NCBI GenBank assembly: GCA_028709105.1
Contig: JAQVYD010000091.1
Span: 1-5,052, forward strand
Reading direction: 5' to 3'
Length of the DNA: 5,052 bases
Source of the DNA: Clostridia bacterium
GTDB taxonomy: Bacteria; Bacillota; Peptococcia; DRI-13; DTU073
Every line of letters begins with the position of its first letter. Within the stretch, counting starts at the first letter, position 1. The translations under genes and the position numbers were made by a program. The notes beneath the pieces were generated by a model. It saw only the letters and a list, made by a program, of their open reading frames with translations. It was not told the origin of the DNA and did not search any database. Positions 1-5,052 of this stretch are shown piece after piece.

Positions 1-1106
1 CCTTAGTTGTGGGGCGTCAGGATTGGCCTCGGGAATATTTGCCTCTTGAGGAACAGGAAGAGGAGTGGGCTAGGCAACAAGCGGCTACGCTAATGTTTAA
101 AGTAAAAGGGGTAAAAACACCGACTCGGCCTGACCTAAAAGGAGATTTGCATTTTGTTACTGATACGCAAGGAAGTTGGGCAATTGTCGGAGGAAAGGAA
201 ACTTGGCAAAGTAATGCTGTGGTGAGGCGATTCAATGAAAGATATGGGTCACAAGGCTTTGCTATTAAGCCGCTGAATGCTGCGCAAAACGGAGCTGGTA
301 GTGAGGAATGGTGGGTTAATATGCTCCTTGTTTTTGATGTAGATGGGCGAGCGCGGGAGAAAGATCGGGGTACTGCTCTTTTCCCAGTGCAGGGGGTTGG
401 TCAGAAAACTGTAGATCAAGCTTGGCGAGAGACGAGAGAGGTTTTACAAAAGCCGGAGTTTCTGGAGGTTTTGCAGCAGTTTAGGGTGGTAGAAAATGGG
501 GAGATGTACGGTTTTGGAGAAGCAAGCTTGGTTTGGGATCAAAATAAGCAACCTATTGTTGGAGAAATAATGTATCTGCGGGAAACGGTACATACTTTAC
601 AGGGGGCTAGGAACGGGGAGGAGTCGGATGGATATGCTTTAACTACACAGGAAATCCAGAAAGCGGGAAGTAATTCTCAAGATGGTAAGGATCAAGATAA
701 TTATGTAGAAAGAATTGGGTTAGGTTATTATATGATGGATATCAATGCTTTTATGTATGAAGACCTTTTAGAGGGGAACCGTTATGTCTGGCCGGTCACC
801 AGTTATTTAAGACCTGATTGGCAAAGGGCAGGGGGACAGCCTGCTCATCCTGTTTATTTACCTTATGCGATGCTTAAATCAACAGGGTGTGTCAATCTTT
901 TGCTGCCTGGTTATGCTGCGGGGTGTTCTTCTTTGGCGTGGGCCGAGGTTAGAGTTTTACCTAATTTAGCAGTATTAGGCGATGCGGCAGGAGTAGCGGC
1001 AGCAAGAGCTGTCTTATTTCGGGAAAAGCCGGCTGATTTTAGGGCGGAGCAAATCAAGTGGGTACAGGAAAAACTGGATACAATGGGAGCACGGTTGGAG
1101 AAATAG
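1..1106 (+). CDS. FAD-dependent oxidoreductase, C-terminal part (5' end outside the window)
   Basis: The reading frame is open to the left edge, so the start and the N-terminal FAD-binding Rossmann motif lie outside the window. The GTG at 9 is only the first start-like codon in the visible part and has no ribosome site. Numbering from that GTG, residues 26-34 (ATLMFKVKG) resemble the 'PATLMFRVGG' stretch of the bacterial FAD-dependent oxidoreductase family (Pfam PF12831 type). Residues 190-193 (LRET) and 209-216 (YALTTQEI) resemble its 'RESRRIVGDYVLTEED' region, here split by about 15 extra residues. Residues 235-245 (RIGLGYYMMDI) and the C-terminal cofactor-binding block, residues 294-335 (key pieces CVNLLLPG, VRVLPNLAVLG, DAAGVAAARAV), also fit the family. 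The substrate is unknown; related proteins are redox enzymes with varied or unknown roles. The gene ends 7 bases before the stop of the opposing YitT gene. The family call is fairly secure, the specific function is not. Confidence 0.78.
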   Translation, partial: LVVGRQDWPREYLPLEEQEEEWARQQAATLMFKVKGVKTPTRPDLKGDLHFVTDTQGSWAIVGGKETWQSNAVVRRFNERYGSQGFAIKPLNAAQNGAGSEEWWVNMLLVFDVDGRAREKDRGTALFPVQGVGQKTVDQAWRETREVLQKPEFLEVLQQFRVVENGEMYGFGEASLVWDQNKQPIVGEIMYLRETVHTLQGARNGEESDGYALTTQEIQKAGSNSQDGKDQDNYVERIGLGYYMMDINAFMYEDLLEGNRYVWPVTSYLRPDWQRAGGQPAHPVYLPYAMLKSTGCVNLLLPGYAAGCSSLAWAEVRVLPNLAVLGDAAGVAAARAVLFREKPADFRAEQIKWVQEKLDTMGARLEK

Positions 1107-1113
1107 CTTTTAC

Positions 1114-1944
1114 TTATTTCGGGGGACGAAAACCTTCGCCTAAAACTTCATAGGCACTACTGACAATAATAAAAGCTCTGGGATCAACCTCCTGAATTAT
1201 TTTTTTTAAATGGAGCAGTTGATGTTTACTGATGACAACATAAAGAATGTTTTTTTCCTTCCCGGTATAAGCACCGGAACCTTTTAAAATTGTTGCTCCT
1301 CGCTCTAGCTCATTAATAATCGCATTAGCAATAACTTGGTTTACGCCGGAGATGATGATAACTGCTCGGGCTTCATTACCCCCTTCGACTAGGCGGTCGA
1401 TGATTTGGCTGAAAATATAAAGAGCTACTAAAGTATAAAGAGCTTTTTCCAGACCGAAGAAAAAAGCTACGAGAGAAATAATCGCCAGATCGAAGCTAAA
1501 GTAAATTTTCCCCATGTTTATTCCTGTTTTTTCATGGATCAGCCGGGCAATTATATCTATCCCTCCTGTTGTTGCGCCGGAACGAAGCACTAAACCGATA
1601 CCTACCCCGGAGAGTACTCCGCCGTAGAGCGCCCCTAGGAGTAGGTCTTGGGTTTGAAAATTAAAGCTGCTGGTGAGGTCTATGGCGAGAGAAGTGGCAG
1701 AAACCCCTAACAAGGTTTTGAAAACGAAGGTTTTTCCCCACATTTTCCAGCCAATAAAAAACAAAGGTATATTTAAGGTGATTAAAATCCCCCCAACAGA
1801 CCATCCTGTAAGATAATGAATAATCAGGGCAAGTCCCGTAAAACCTCCTTCGGCCAGCCCGTTGGCAATAATAAAGTAATTGAGGCCGAAGGCAAAGATA
1901 AAAGAACCCAGCGCGATACCCCAATAGGGTAAAAAAATGTTCAT
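1114..1944 (-). CDS. YitT family membrane protein (DUF161 + DUF2179)
   Basis: This is a complete 276-residue integral membrane protein, of normal length for the YitT family. About six hydrophobic segments can be seen, near residues 8-27, 50-67, 74-92, 100-121, 147-163 and 168-184. Family-typical motifs are EGGFTGLAL (32-40) and LRSGATTGGIDIIA (120-133). The soluble C-terminus (about 215-272) is a DUF2179 domain, with RGATILKGSGAYTGKEK followed by a beta strand and ending in SSAYEVLGEGF. The ATG at 1944 is preceded on the minus strand by GGGGAGGG with a 6-base spacer, which supports this start. The molecular function of the family is not established; transport has been suggested, and many Firmicutes carry several paralogs. 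It appears monocistronic, divergent from the ligase operon and convergent with the oxidoreductase. No terminator is visible at its end. The family assignment is strong and I give no gene symbol because paralogs cannot be told apart here. Confidence 0.92.
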   Translation of the reverse strand: MNIFLPYWGIALGSFIFAFGLNYFIIANGLAEGGFTGLALIIHYLTGWSVGGILITLNIPLFFIGWKMWGKTFVFKTLLGVSATSLAIDLTSSFNFQTQDLLLGALYGGVLSGVGIGLVLRSGATTGGIDIIARLIHEKTGINMGKIYFSFDLAIISLVAFFFGLEKALYTLVALYIFSQIIDRLVEGGNEARAVIIISGVNQVIANAIINELERGATILKGSGAYTGKEKNILYVVISKHQLLHLKKIIQEVDPRAFIIVSSAYEVLGEGFRPPK

Positions 1945-1984
1945 CTGCTTCCCTCCCCAAACGAAAAACGAACCAGTATTAGTA

Positions 1985-1998
1985 TTTCCTTAAGGGAA
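1985..1998. promoter_or_regulatory. Near-palindrome in the divergent intergenic region, possible operator
   Basis: The sequence TTTCCTTAAGGGAA contains the perfect 8-base palindrome CCTTAAGG, extended by two further matching positions on each side past one mismatch. It lies 41 bases upstream of the YitT start codon and about 50-60 bases upstream of the ligase promoter candidates, where a regulator could act on either gene. A directly preceding tandem hexamer (AGTATT twice, 1975-1986) adds local repetition. No known regulator site is recognised, and a short palindrome of this kind can occur by chance. Confidence 0.2.
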
Positions 1999-2045
1999 GA
2001 TAAGCTAATCGCGGAAGGCGTATAGAGAGAATTGTTTAAATAATT

Positions 2046-2074
2046 ATGTCAAGGTATTGCCGGAGCAGTATAAA
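2046..2074 (+). promoter_or_regulatory. Candidate sigma-A promoter P2 for the ligase operon
   Basis: An ATGTCA -35-like hexamer (2046-2051) and a TATAAA -10-like hexamer (2069-2074) are separated by exactly 17 bases. They match the consensus at 4 of 6 and 5 of 6 positions. This overlaps the other candidate by most of its length, offset by 11 bases, so only one of the two may be real. Its -35 element would contain the ATG at 2046 that opens the longest frame. Confidence 0.3.
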
Positions 2075-2085
2075 TAACATATACT
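2057..2085 (+). promoter_or_regulatory. Candidate sigma-A promoter P1 for the ligase operon
   Basis: TTGCCG (2057-2062) and TATACT (2080-2085) are separated by 17 bases, matching the sigma-A consensus at 4 of 6 and 5 of 6 positions. Transcription would start near 2092, giving a short leader of about 26 bases that contains the ribosome site but not the ATG at 2046. This is a read from sequence pattern only, in an AT-rich stretch where such matches are common. Confidence 0.42.
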
Positions 2086-2102
2086 TAAACTTAATATTGG
2101 AA

Positions 2103-2111
2103 AGAAGGTGG
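2103..2111 (+). promoter_or_regulatory. Ribosome binding site that sets the ligase start at 2118
   Basis: AGAAGGTGG lies 6 bases before the ATG at 2118. No comparable site precedes the in-frame ATG at 2046. The 24 residues encoded between the two ATGs do not resemble the N-terminus of the ligase family, so translation most likely starts at 2118. Confidence 0.7.
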
Positions 2112-2117
2112 CAAACA

Positions 2118-3416
2118 ATGTACTGGAATCAACATTACGAATGTATGCCTCGCGAACAATTAGAAAAGATACAGTTAGAGAGGTTGAAAAATATAGTAGA
2201 AAGAGTTTATCATGAGGTGCCGTTTTATCGCCGTAAACTGCAGGAAATAGGACTGGAGCCGACGGAGATTAAAACTTTAGAGGACCTCTCCAAAATTCCC
2301 TTTACCACGAAGCAAGATTTACGGGATAATTATCCTTTTGGGATGTTTGCTGCTTCGATGTCCGATGTTGTAAGGGTTCATGCTTCCTCGGGGACAACCG
2401 GTAAACTTACGGTAGTGGGTTATACCCGTTCAGATCTCAATACTTGGTCGGAAGTAATGGCGCGCGCTTTAACTTGTGGCGGAACAACAAAAAACTCTGT
2501 GGTTCAGATAGCTTACGGTTATGGTCTTTTTACCGGTGGATTCGGTTTCCATTATGGGGCTGAACGGATTGGGGCTACGGTAATTCCTATTTCCGGTGGT
2601 AATACGAAGCGTCAGTTAATGATTATGAAAGATTTTGGGACAACAGTTTTGGCGTGTACCCCTTCTTATGCGATTCATTTAGCGGAAGTTTTGGAAAGTA
2701 TGGGTGAGGATCGTGCTGAATTAAAGCTGCAATATGGTATTTTTGGAGCGGAGCCTTGGTCAGAAGGAATGAGGCAAGAATTAGAAAAGCGTTTGCAAAT
2801 TAGTGCAGTTGATATTTATGGTCTTTCTGAGGTCATTGGACCTGGTGTAGCTTGTGAATGTCAAGAAAAGAAAGGGATGCATCTTTTCGAAGATCATTTT
2901 ATTCCGGAAATTATTGATCCGCTAACAGGTGAAAGGTTACCTTATGGAGAAAAAGGGGAACTTGTGATTACTACTTTATCTAAAGAAGCACTGCCTATTT
3001 TGCGCTATCGGACCAGGGATATTACGGTGCTGACCAAAGAACCTTGTGCTTGCGGCAGGACTCATGTGCGGATGCATAAGGTCATGGGCAGAACTGATGA
3101 TATGCTGGTTATTAGGGGGGTTAATGTCTTTCCTTCGCAAGTGGAAGCTGTTATTTTGGAAGCCGGTGGAACCGAGCCTCATTATTTACTTATTGTTGAT
3201 CGCAAAGGGAGTATGGATGAACTGGAAGTTCAGGTAGAAGTATCCCCGGAAATGTTCTCGGATCAGGTGAGAGGACTGGAAGATTTAGAAAGGAAAATCC
3301 GTTGTCAGCTCGAGTCTCTGTTGGGTCTTGCGGCTAAAGTAAAATTGGTTGAGCCTCATTCTCTGCCGCGGAGTGAAGGGAAAATACAACGCGTGATTGA
3401 TCGGAGAAAAATATAG
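2118..3416 (+). CDS. paaK: Phenylacetate-CoA ligase family (adenylate-forming) enzyme
   Basis: This cytoplasmic enzyme would activate phenylacetate or a similar aryl acid in two steps, with ATP to the acyl-AMP and then with CoA to the thioester. Starting at 2118 it has 432 residues, the usual PaaK length, and opens with MYWNQHYECMPREQLEKIQ, typical of the family. Adenylation motifs are in order: SSGTTGK (90-96, phosphate loop), YGLSE (234-238), GELVITTL (280-287), RYRTRD (296-301), GRTDDMLVIRGVNVFPSQVE (324-343, hinge region) and SEGKIQRVID (419-428), where K422 is the expected C-terminal catalytic lysine. Cysteines at 246, 248, 310 and 312 (CEC and CACGRTH) form a pattern seen in many PaaK homologs and could bind metal. 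It is the first gene of an operon; the next gene, a tandem-ACT protein, starts 13 bases after its stop. No other phenylacetate catabolism genes are adjacent, so an anaerobic role with aryl acids from amino acid breakdown is plausible. The exact substrate is not shown by the sequence. Confidence 0.93.
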   Translation: MYWNQHYECMPREQLEKIQLERLKNIVERVYHEVPFYRRKLQEIGLEPTEIKTLEDLSKIPFTTKQDLRDNYPFGMFAASMSDVVRVHASSGTTGKLTVVGYTRSDLNTWSEVMARALTCGGTTKNSVVQIAYGYGLFTGGFGFHYGAERIGATVIPISGGNTKRQLMIMKDFGTTVLACTPSYAIHLAEVLESMGEDRAELKLQYGIFGAEPWSEGMRQELEKRLQISAVDIYGLSEVIGPGVACECQEKKGMHLFEDHFIPEIIDPLTGERLPYGEKGELVITTLSKEALPILRYRTRDITVLTKEPCACGRTHVRMHKVMGRTDDMLVIRGVNVFPSQVEAVILEAGGTEPHYLLIVDRKGSMDELEVQVEVSPEMFSDQVRGLEDLERKIRCQLESLLGLAAKVKLVEPHSLPRSEGKIQRVIDRRKI

Positions 3417-3423
3417 GGAGGTG
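3416..3423 (+). promoter_or_regulatory. Ribosome binding site that sets the ACT protein start at GTG 3430
   Basis: GGGAGGTG, a near-ideal Shine-Dalgarno sequence, begins on the last base of the ligase stop codon and lies 6 bases before the GTG at 3430. The longer in-frame option (TTG at 3397) lies inside the ligase gene, has no site of its own, and would add 11 residues that are simply the out-of-frame translation of this ribosome site and the ligase end. Confidence 0.85.
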
Positions 3424-3429
3424 CAAGTT

Positions 3430-3858
3430 GTGATTAAACAGATTTCATTGTTTTTGGAGAACAAAAAAGGCCGGCTGGCCCATGTCTGTCGTGTTTTAGG
3501 AAATGAAGGTATTAATATCAGAGCCTTGTCGGTTGCCGATACTACCGATTTTGGAGTATTACGTCTGATTGTGAATAATCCGGAGAGGGCTTATGAAGCG
3601 TTGAAGGCGCATAATTTTGCCGTTAGTATGACTGATGTTTTAGCCATGGAGGTAGCGGATACTCCGGGAGGATTGGCCGGTACTTTAGAAAAACTTGATG
3701 AAGCGGAGATTAATGTAGAATATATGTATGCTTTTTTAGGGACTACTTCCCAGGGAGCTTTGGTAATTATTCGGGTGGAAAATCCTGAGAAGGCTGTCTC
3801 TGTCATTCGTCAAGCCGGTATTAATATTTTGGAAGGCGAGCAGGTTTACTCCTTGTGA
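3430..3858 (+). CDS. Tandem ACT domain protein (COG4747-like)
   Basis: This small cytoplasmic protein of 142 residues, starting at GTG 3430, is made almost entirely of two ACT domains. The first spans about residues 3-70 (ISLFLENKKGRLAHVCRVL, then NINIRALSV-like GINIRALSVADTTD). The second spans about 71-141 (AMEVADTPGGLAGTLEKLDE, then EINVEYMYAFLG). Each has the beta-alpha-beta start with the conserved glycine-leucine turn (G14-L16 region and G80-L82 region) that often contributes to amino acid binding. ACT domains typically bind amino acids and control a partner enzyme or regulator; no catalytic or DNA-binding domain is present here. Tandem-ACT proteins of this size are commonly encoded beside phenylacetate-CoA ligases, sometimes with indolepyruvate ferredoxin oxidoreductase genes. 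The tight spacing to the ligase suggests co-translation and a functional link, such as sensing an aromatic or branched amino acid. The ligand and the partner are inference. Confidence 0.88.
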   Translation: MIKQISLFLENKKGRLAHVCRVLGNEGINIRALSVADTTDFGVLRLIVNNPERAYEALKAHNFAVSMTDVLAMEVADTPGGLAGTLEKLDEAEINVEYMYAFLGTTSQGALVIIRVENPEKAVSVIRQAGINILEGEQVYSL

Positions 3859-3878
3859 AAAGGGTTATCCTAGCGTAT

Positions 3879-3885
3879 AAGGAGG
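3879..3885 (+). promoter_or_regulatory. Ribosome binding site of lgt with long spacing
   Basis: AAGGAGG is a full-strength Shine-Dalgarno sequence, but it is followed by 12 bases before the ATG at 3898, longer than the 5-9 bases usual in Firmicutes. No alternative in-frame start fits better, because the protein from 3898 aligns with the expected Lgt N-terminus (IGPLPVRWYG at 12-21). Confidence 0.6.
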
Positions 3886-3897
3886 ACTAAGCTTTCC

Positions 3898-4659
3898 ATG
3901 AAAATTATTCCTGATCCGATTGCTTTTAGTATAGGACCACTCCCTGTTCGCTGGTATGGACTTTTGATTGCTCTTTCTATTCTGATCGGCACATTTTTAG
4001 TGTTGCGCGAGTCTGAAAAACAAAGGCTTGATCAGGAGCAGATTCTTAATGTGATTCTCCTGGCCGTACCCGCTGCTCTTGTTGGTGCTAGGTTGTATTA
4101 TGTTTTGTTTAATTGGCCGTATTATCAGCATAATCTTGCGGAGATTTTGGCAATCTGGCATGGAGGGTTAGCTATTCATGGTGCCTTAATCGGCGGTTTT
4201 TTGGCGGCCTTTTTCCTCTTAAAGAAATATCAGATTAATTTTTGGCAGGCCGCTGATCTTGCTGCACCTAGTATTATCCTGGGGCAGGCTCTGGGACGTT
4301 GGGGTAATTTTTTTAATCAGGAAGCGTATGGTTATGAGGTTGATCCTGCTGCACTGCCATGGGCGATGTATATAGATGGTGCCTATCGTCATCCTACTTT
4401 TCTTTACGAATCTCTTTGGGATTTAGGGATTTTTTTCTTTTTGCTTTGGCTGAGAAGAAGAAAAGGTTTGCCATGGGGCGATGTCTTTCTTACTTATGTC
4501 GTTTTGTATTCGCTAGGTCGTTTCTTTATCGAAGGTTTGCGTACTGATAGTTTGATGCTGGCCCCGCATATACGGGCTGCTCAGGTTGTTAGTGCTGTCG
4601 CGATAGGAATCGGATTGATTCTGCTTTTTTATAGACACAAAAAAGCAAAGGAAAGATGA
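3898..4659 (+). CDS. lgt: Prolipoprotein diacylglyceryl transferase Lgt
   Basis: Lgt is an integral membrane enzyme that moves a diacylglyceryl group from phosphatidylglycerol to the lipobox cysteine thiol of prolipoproteins, the first step of lipoprotein maturation. The 253-residue product has the family's full set of signatures. These are IGPLPVRWYG (12-21), HGGLAIHGALIGG (88-100, with H94 at the place of E. coli H103), GRWGNFFNQEAYG (133-145), HPTFLYES (165-172) and GRFFIEGLRTDS (207-218). R134, N137, E142 and G145 line up with E. coli R143, N146, E151 and G154, and R208 and E212 with R239 and E243, all reported as important for activity. About seven hydrophobic segments are visible and the C-terminus is basic (RHKKAKER). 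It lies 39 bases after the ACT gene with no terminator between, so it is likely the last gene of the same operon, although an internal promoter cannot be excluded. It looks complete and functional. Confidence 0.98.
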   Translation: MKIIPDPIAFSIGPLPVRWYGLLIALSILIGTFLVLRESEKQRLDQEQILNVILLAVPAALVGARLYYVLFNWPYYQHNLAEILAIWHGGLAIHGALIGGFLAAFFLLKKYQINFWQAADLAAPSIILGQALGRWGNFFNQEAYGYEVDPAALPWAMYIDGAYRHPTFLYESLWDLGIFFFLLWLRRRKGLPWGDVFLTYVVLYSLGRFFIEGLRTDSLMLAPHIRAAQVVSAVAIGIGLILLFYRHKKAKER

Positions 4660-4660
4660 G

Positions 4661-4694
4661 ACTGTCTTATCACTAGATGATGGGACAGTTTTTT
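4661..4694 (+). terminator. Rho-independent terminator after lgt
   Basis: A 12-base-pair stem pairs ACTGTCTTATCA (4661-4672) with TGATGGGACAGT (4678-4689), with two G-U pairs and a 5-base loop (CTAGA). It is followed by an uninterrupted T run to 4694, the first T of which also closes the stem. It starts 2 bases after the lgt stop codon and ends the ligase-ACT-lgt operon. The opposite strand has no T run at the other side, so it acts in one direction. Confidence 0.88.
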
Positions 4695-4726
4695 CATTAT
4701 GCATTATGAATTCTTAATTATGAATT
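4695..4726. repeat. AT-rich short repeats in the spacer between lgt and the lipoprotein gene
   Basis: The stretch right after the terminator holds a tandem heptamer CATTATG (4695-4701 and 4702-4708) and a direct repeat of ATTATGAATT (4703-4712 and 4717-4726). AATTC (4709-4713) and GAATT (4722-4726) also form a small inverted repeat. It is non-coding. It could be a fragment of a dispersed intergenic repeat or simply low-complexity AT-rich DNA; one copy cannot tell these apart. Confidence 0.4.
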
Positions 4727-4784
4727 GTCTTTAGTAGGCATATTTTTTTTCTAGACAAATATGATGTAAGGAGAAATTAAAGAG

Positions 4785-4792
4785 GGAGGAGG
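4785..4792 (+). promoter_or_regulatory. Ribosome binding site of the lipoprotein gene
   Basis: GGAGGAGG lies 10 bases before the ATG at 4803, within a purine-only stretch. It supports the 4803 start, which opens directly into a lipoprotein signal peptide. No convincing promoter was found upstream; TATGAT at 4760-4765 could be a -10 element but has no good -35 at normal distance. Confidence 0.65.
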
Positions 4793-4802
4793 AAGAAAAG
4801 AG

Positions 4803-5052
4803 ATGAAAAGGACGGTCCTGATTGTAATTATTAGTTTAATAGTTTGTTTAGTTTTTTCAGGTTGTGGTTTATTAAATAAGGTTAGACAGGATTTTGATAA
4901 AAGCGAGAGAACCGCGAAGGATAATATACTCGATGATCCGGTTGTCCTTATTGAAACACCTGGGGATATGGCTACTGTAGCTGATGAAACCAAGTTAATT
5001 ACTTTATATTTTGCCGATCCGCTGGAGAATAAATTAGTGGCGGAAGAAAGAG
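4803..5052 (+). CDS. Lipoprotein with probable GerMN domain (3' end outside the window)
   Basis: The first 83 residues of a gene that runs off the right edge. The N-terminus is a lipoprotein signal peptide: MKRT, a hydrophobic core (5-19), then VFSGC with C21 as the likely lipidated cysteine. Phenylalanine at -3 is less usual than leucine, but serine at -2 and glycine at -1 fit the lipobox. A polar linker rich in charged residues follows (about 24-45). From about residue 64, KLITLYFADPLENKLVAEER matches the start of a GerMN domain, which typically begins with a strand of the form 'vtLYFxd...LvpexR'. GerM in Bacillus subtilis is a sporulation lipoprotein needed for forming the complex between mother cell and forespore, and carries two GerMN domains. 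Whether this protein has one or two, or another partner domain, lies outside the window. It follows the lgt terminator and so has its own transcription unit. Lipoprotein call strong, GerMN call moderate. Confidence 0.72.
   Translation, partial: MKRTVLIVIISLIVCLVFSGCGLLNKVRQDFDKSERTAKDNILDDPVVLIETPGDMATVADETKLITLYFADPLENKLVAEER

Noticed and set aside
17..235. 72-residue minus-strand open frame, cysteine and serine rich
   Set aside because: It lies antisense to the conserved oxidoreductase frame and has no convincing start region or family match.
1661..1960. 99-residue minus-strand open frame
   Set aside because: It overlaps the YitT gene in another frame, has an unremarkable cysteine, tyrosine and arginine-rich composition, and no family features; the YitT frame is clearly the real one.
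1945..2045. Minus-strand promoter for the YitT gene
   Set aside because: The best pair found (TTATCT and AATACT with a 17-base spacer) matches consensus only weakly, so it is not listed as a feature.
1945..2117. Riboswitch or T-box leader before the ligase operon
   Set aside because: The leader predicted from the promoter is only about 26 bases, and no terminator hairpin or T-box motif is present in the intergenic region.
2976..3237. Two short open frames, one on each strand, inside the ligase gene
   Set aside because: They overlap a strongly conserved part of the ligase (hinge motif region) and have no ribosome site or recognisable domain.
3397..3429. TTG 3397 as start of the ACT protein
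   Set aside because: The extra 11 residues cover the end of the ligase gene and the ribosome site; GTG 3430 has an ideal site at 6-base spacing.
4725..4765. Promoter for the lipoprotein gene using TTGTCT (4725-4730) or TATGAT (4760-4765)
   Set aside because: TTGTCT has no good -10 at 17 bases, and TATGAT has no good -35 at 16-18 bases. A sporulation-type promoter remains possible but cannot be shown.
4513..4993. Minus-strand open frames over the end of lgt and over the lipoprotein gene
   Set aside because: Both are reverse-strand shadows of well-supported genes and lack ribosome sites; one spans the lgt terminator.

Overview
The window looks like ordinary chromosome of a low-to-moderate GC, endospore-forming Firmicute, most likely an anaerobic Clostridia or Peptococcaceae-type organism. 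Four observations support this: strong Gram-positive ribosome binding sites (GGGAGGTG, AAGGAGG, GGAGGAGG), a YitT-family membrane protein, an arylacetate-CoA ligase paired with a tandem-ACT protein (a pairing known from anaerobes that ferment amino acids or degrade aromatics), and a lipoprotein that begins like a GerM-type sporulation protein. The species cannot be named from the sequence alone.

Layout, left to right. Bases 1-1106 (+) are the C-terminal part of an FAD-dependent oxidoreductase that enters from the left edge. It meets a YitT-family membrane protein (1114-1944, minus strand) tail to tail with only 7 bases between the stops. A 173-base divergent intergenic region (1945-2117) carries two overlapping sigma-A-like promoter candidates facing right and a small near-palindrome. 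A three-gene rightward operon follows: a phenylacetate-CoA ligase family enzyme (2118-3416), a 142-residue tandem-ACT protein (3430-3858) and lgt, the prolipoprotein diacylglyceryl transferase (3898-4659). A rho-independent terminator begins 2 bases after the lgt stop codon. After an AT-rich spacer with short repeats, a lipoprotein gene with a probable GerMN domain starts at 4803 and runs off the right edge.

How the genes fit together: the ligase would activate phenylacetate or a related aryl acid to its CoA thioester, and the ACT protein is probably an amino-acid-sensing partner. Lgt is a housekeeping membrane enzyme that attaches diacylglycerol to the lipobox cysteine of prolipoproteins. 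The downstream lipoprotein would be one of its substrates, although the terminator puts it in a separate transcription unit.

Two start codons deserve correction relative to the longest open frames: the ligase at 2118 rather than 2046, and the ACT protein at GTG 3430 rather than TTG 3397. I found no CRISPR array, insertion sequence, tRNA, rRNA or riboswitch, and no convincing new multi-gene system. The most noteworthy points are the ligase-ACT pair without adjacent oxidoreductase genes, its linkage to lgt, the conserved cysteines in the ligase and the repeat-rich spacer after lgt.
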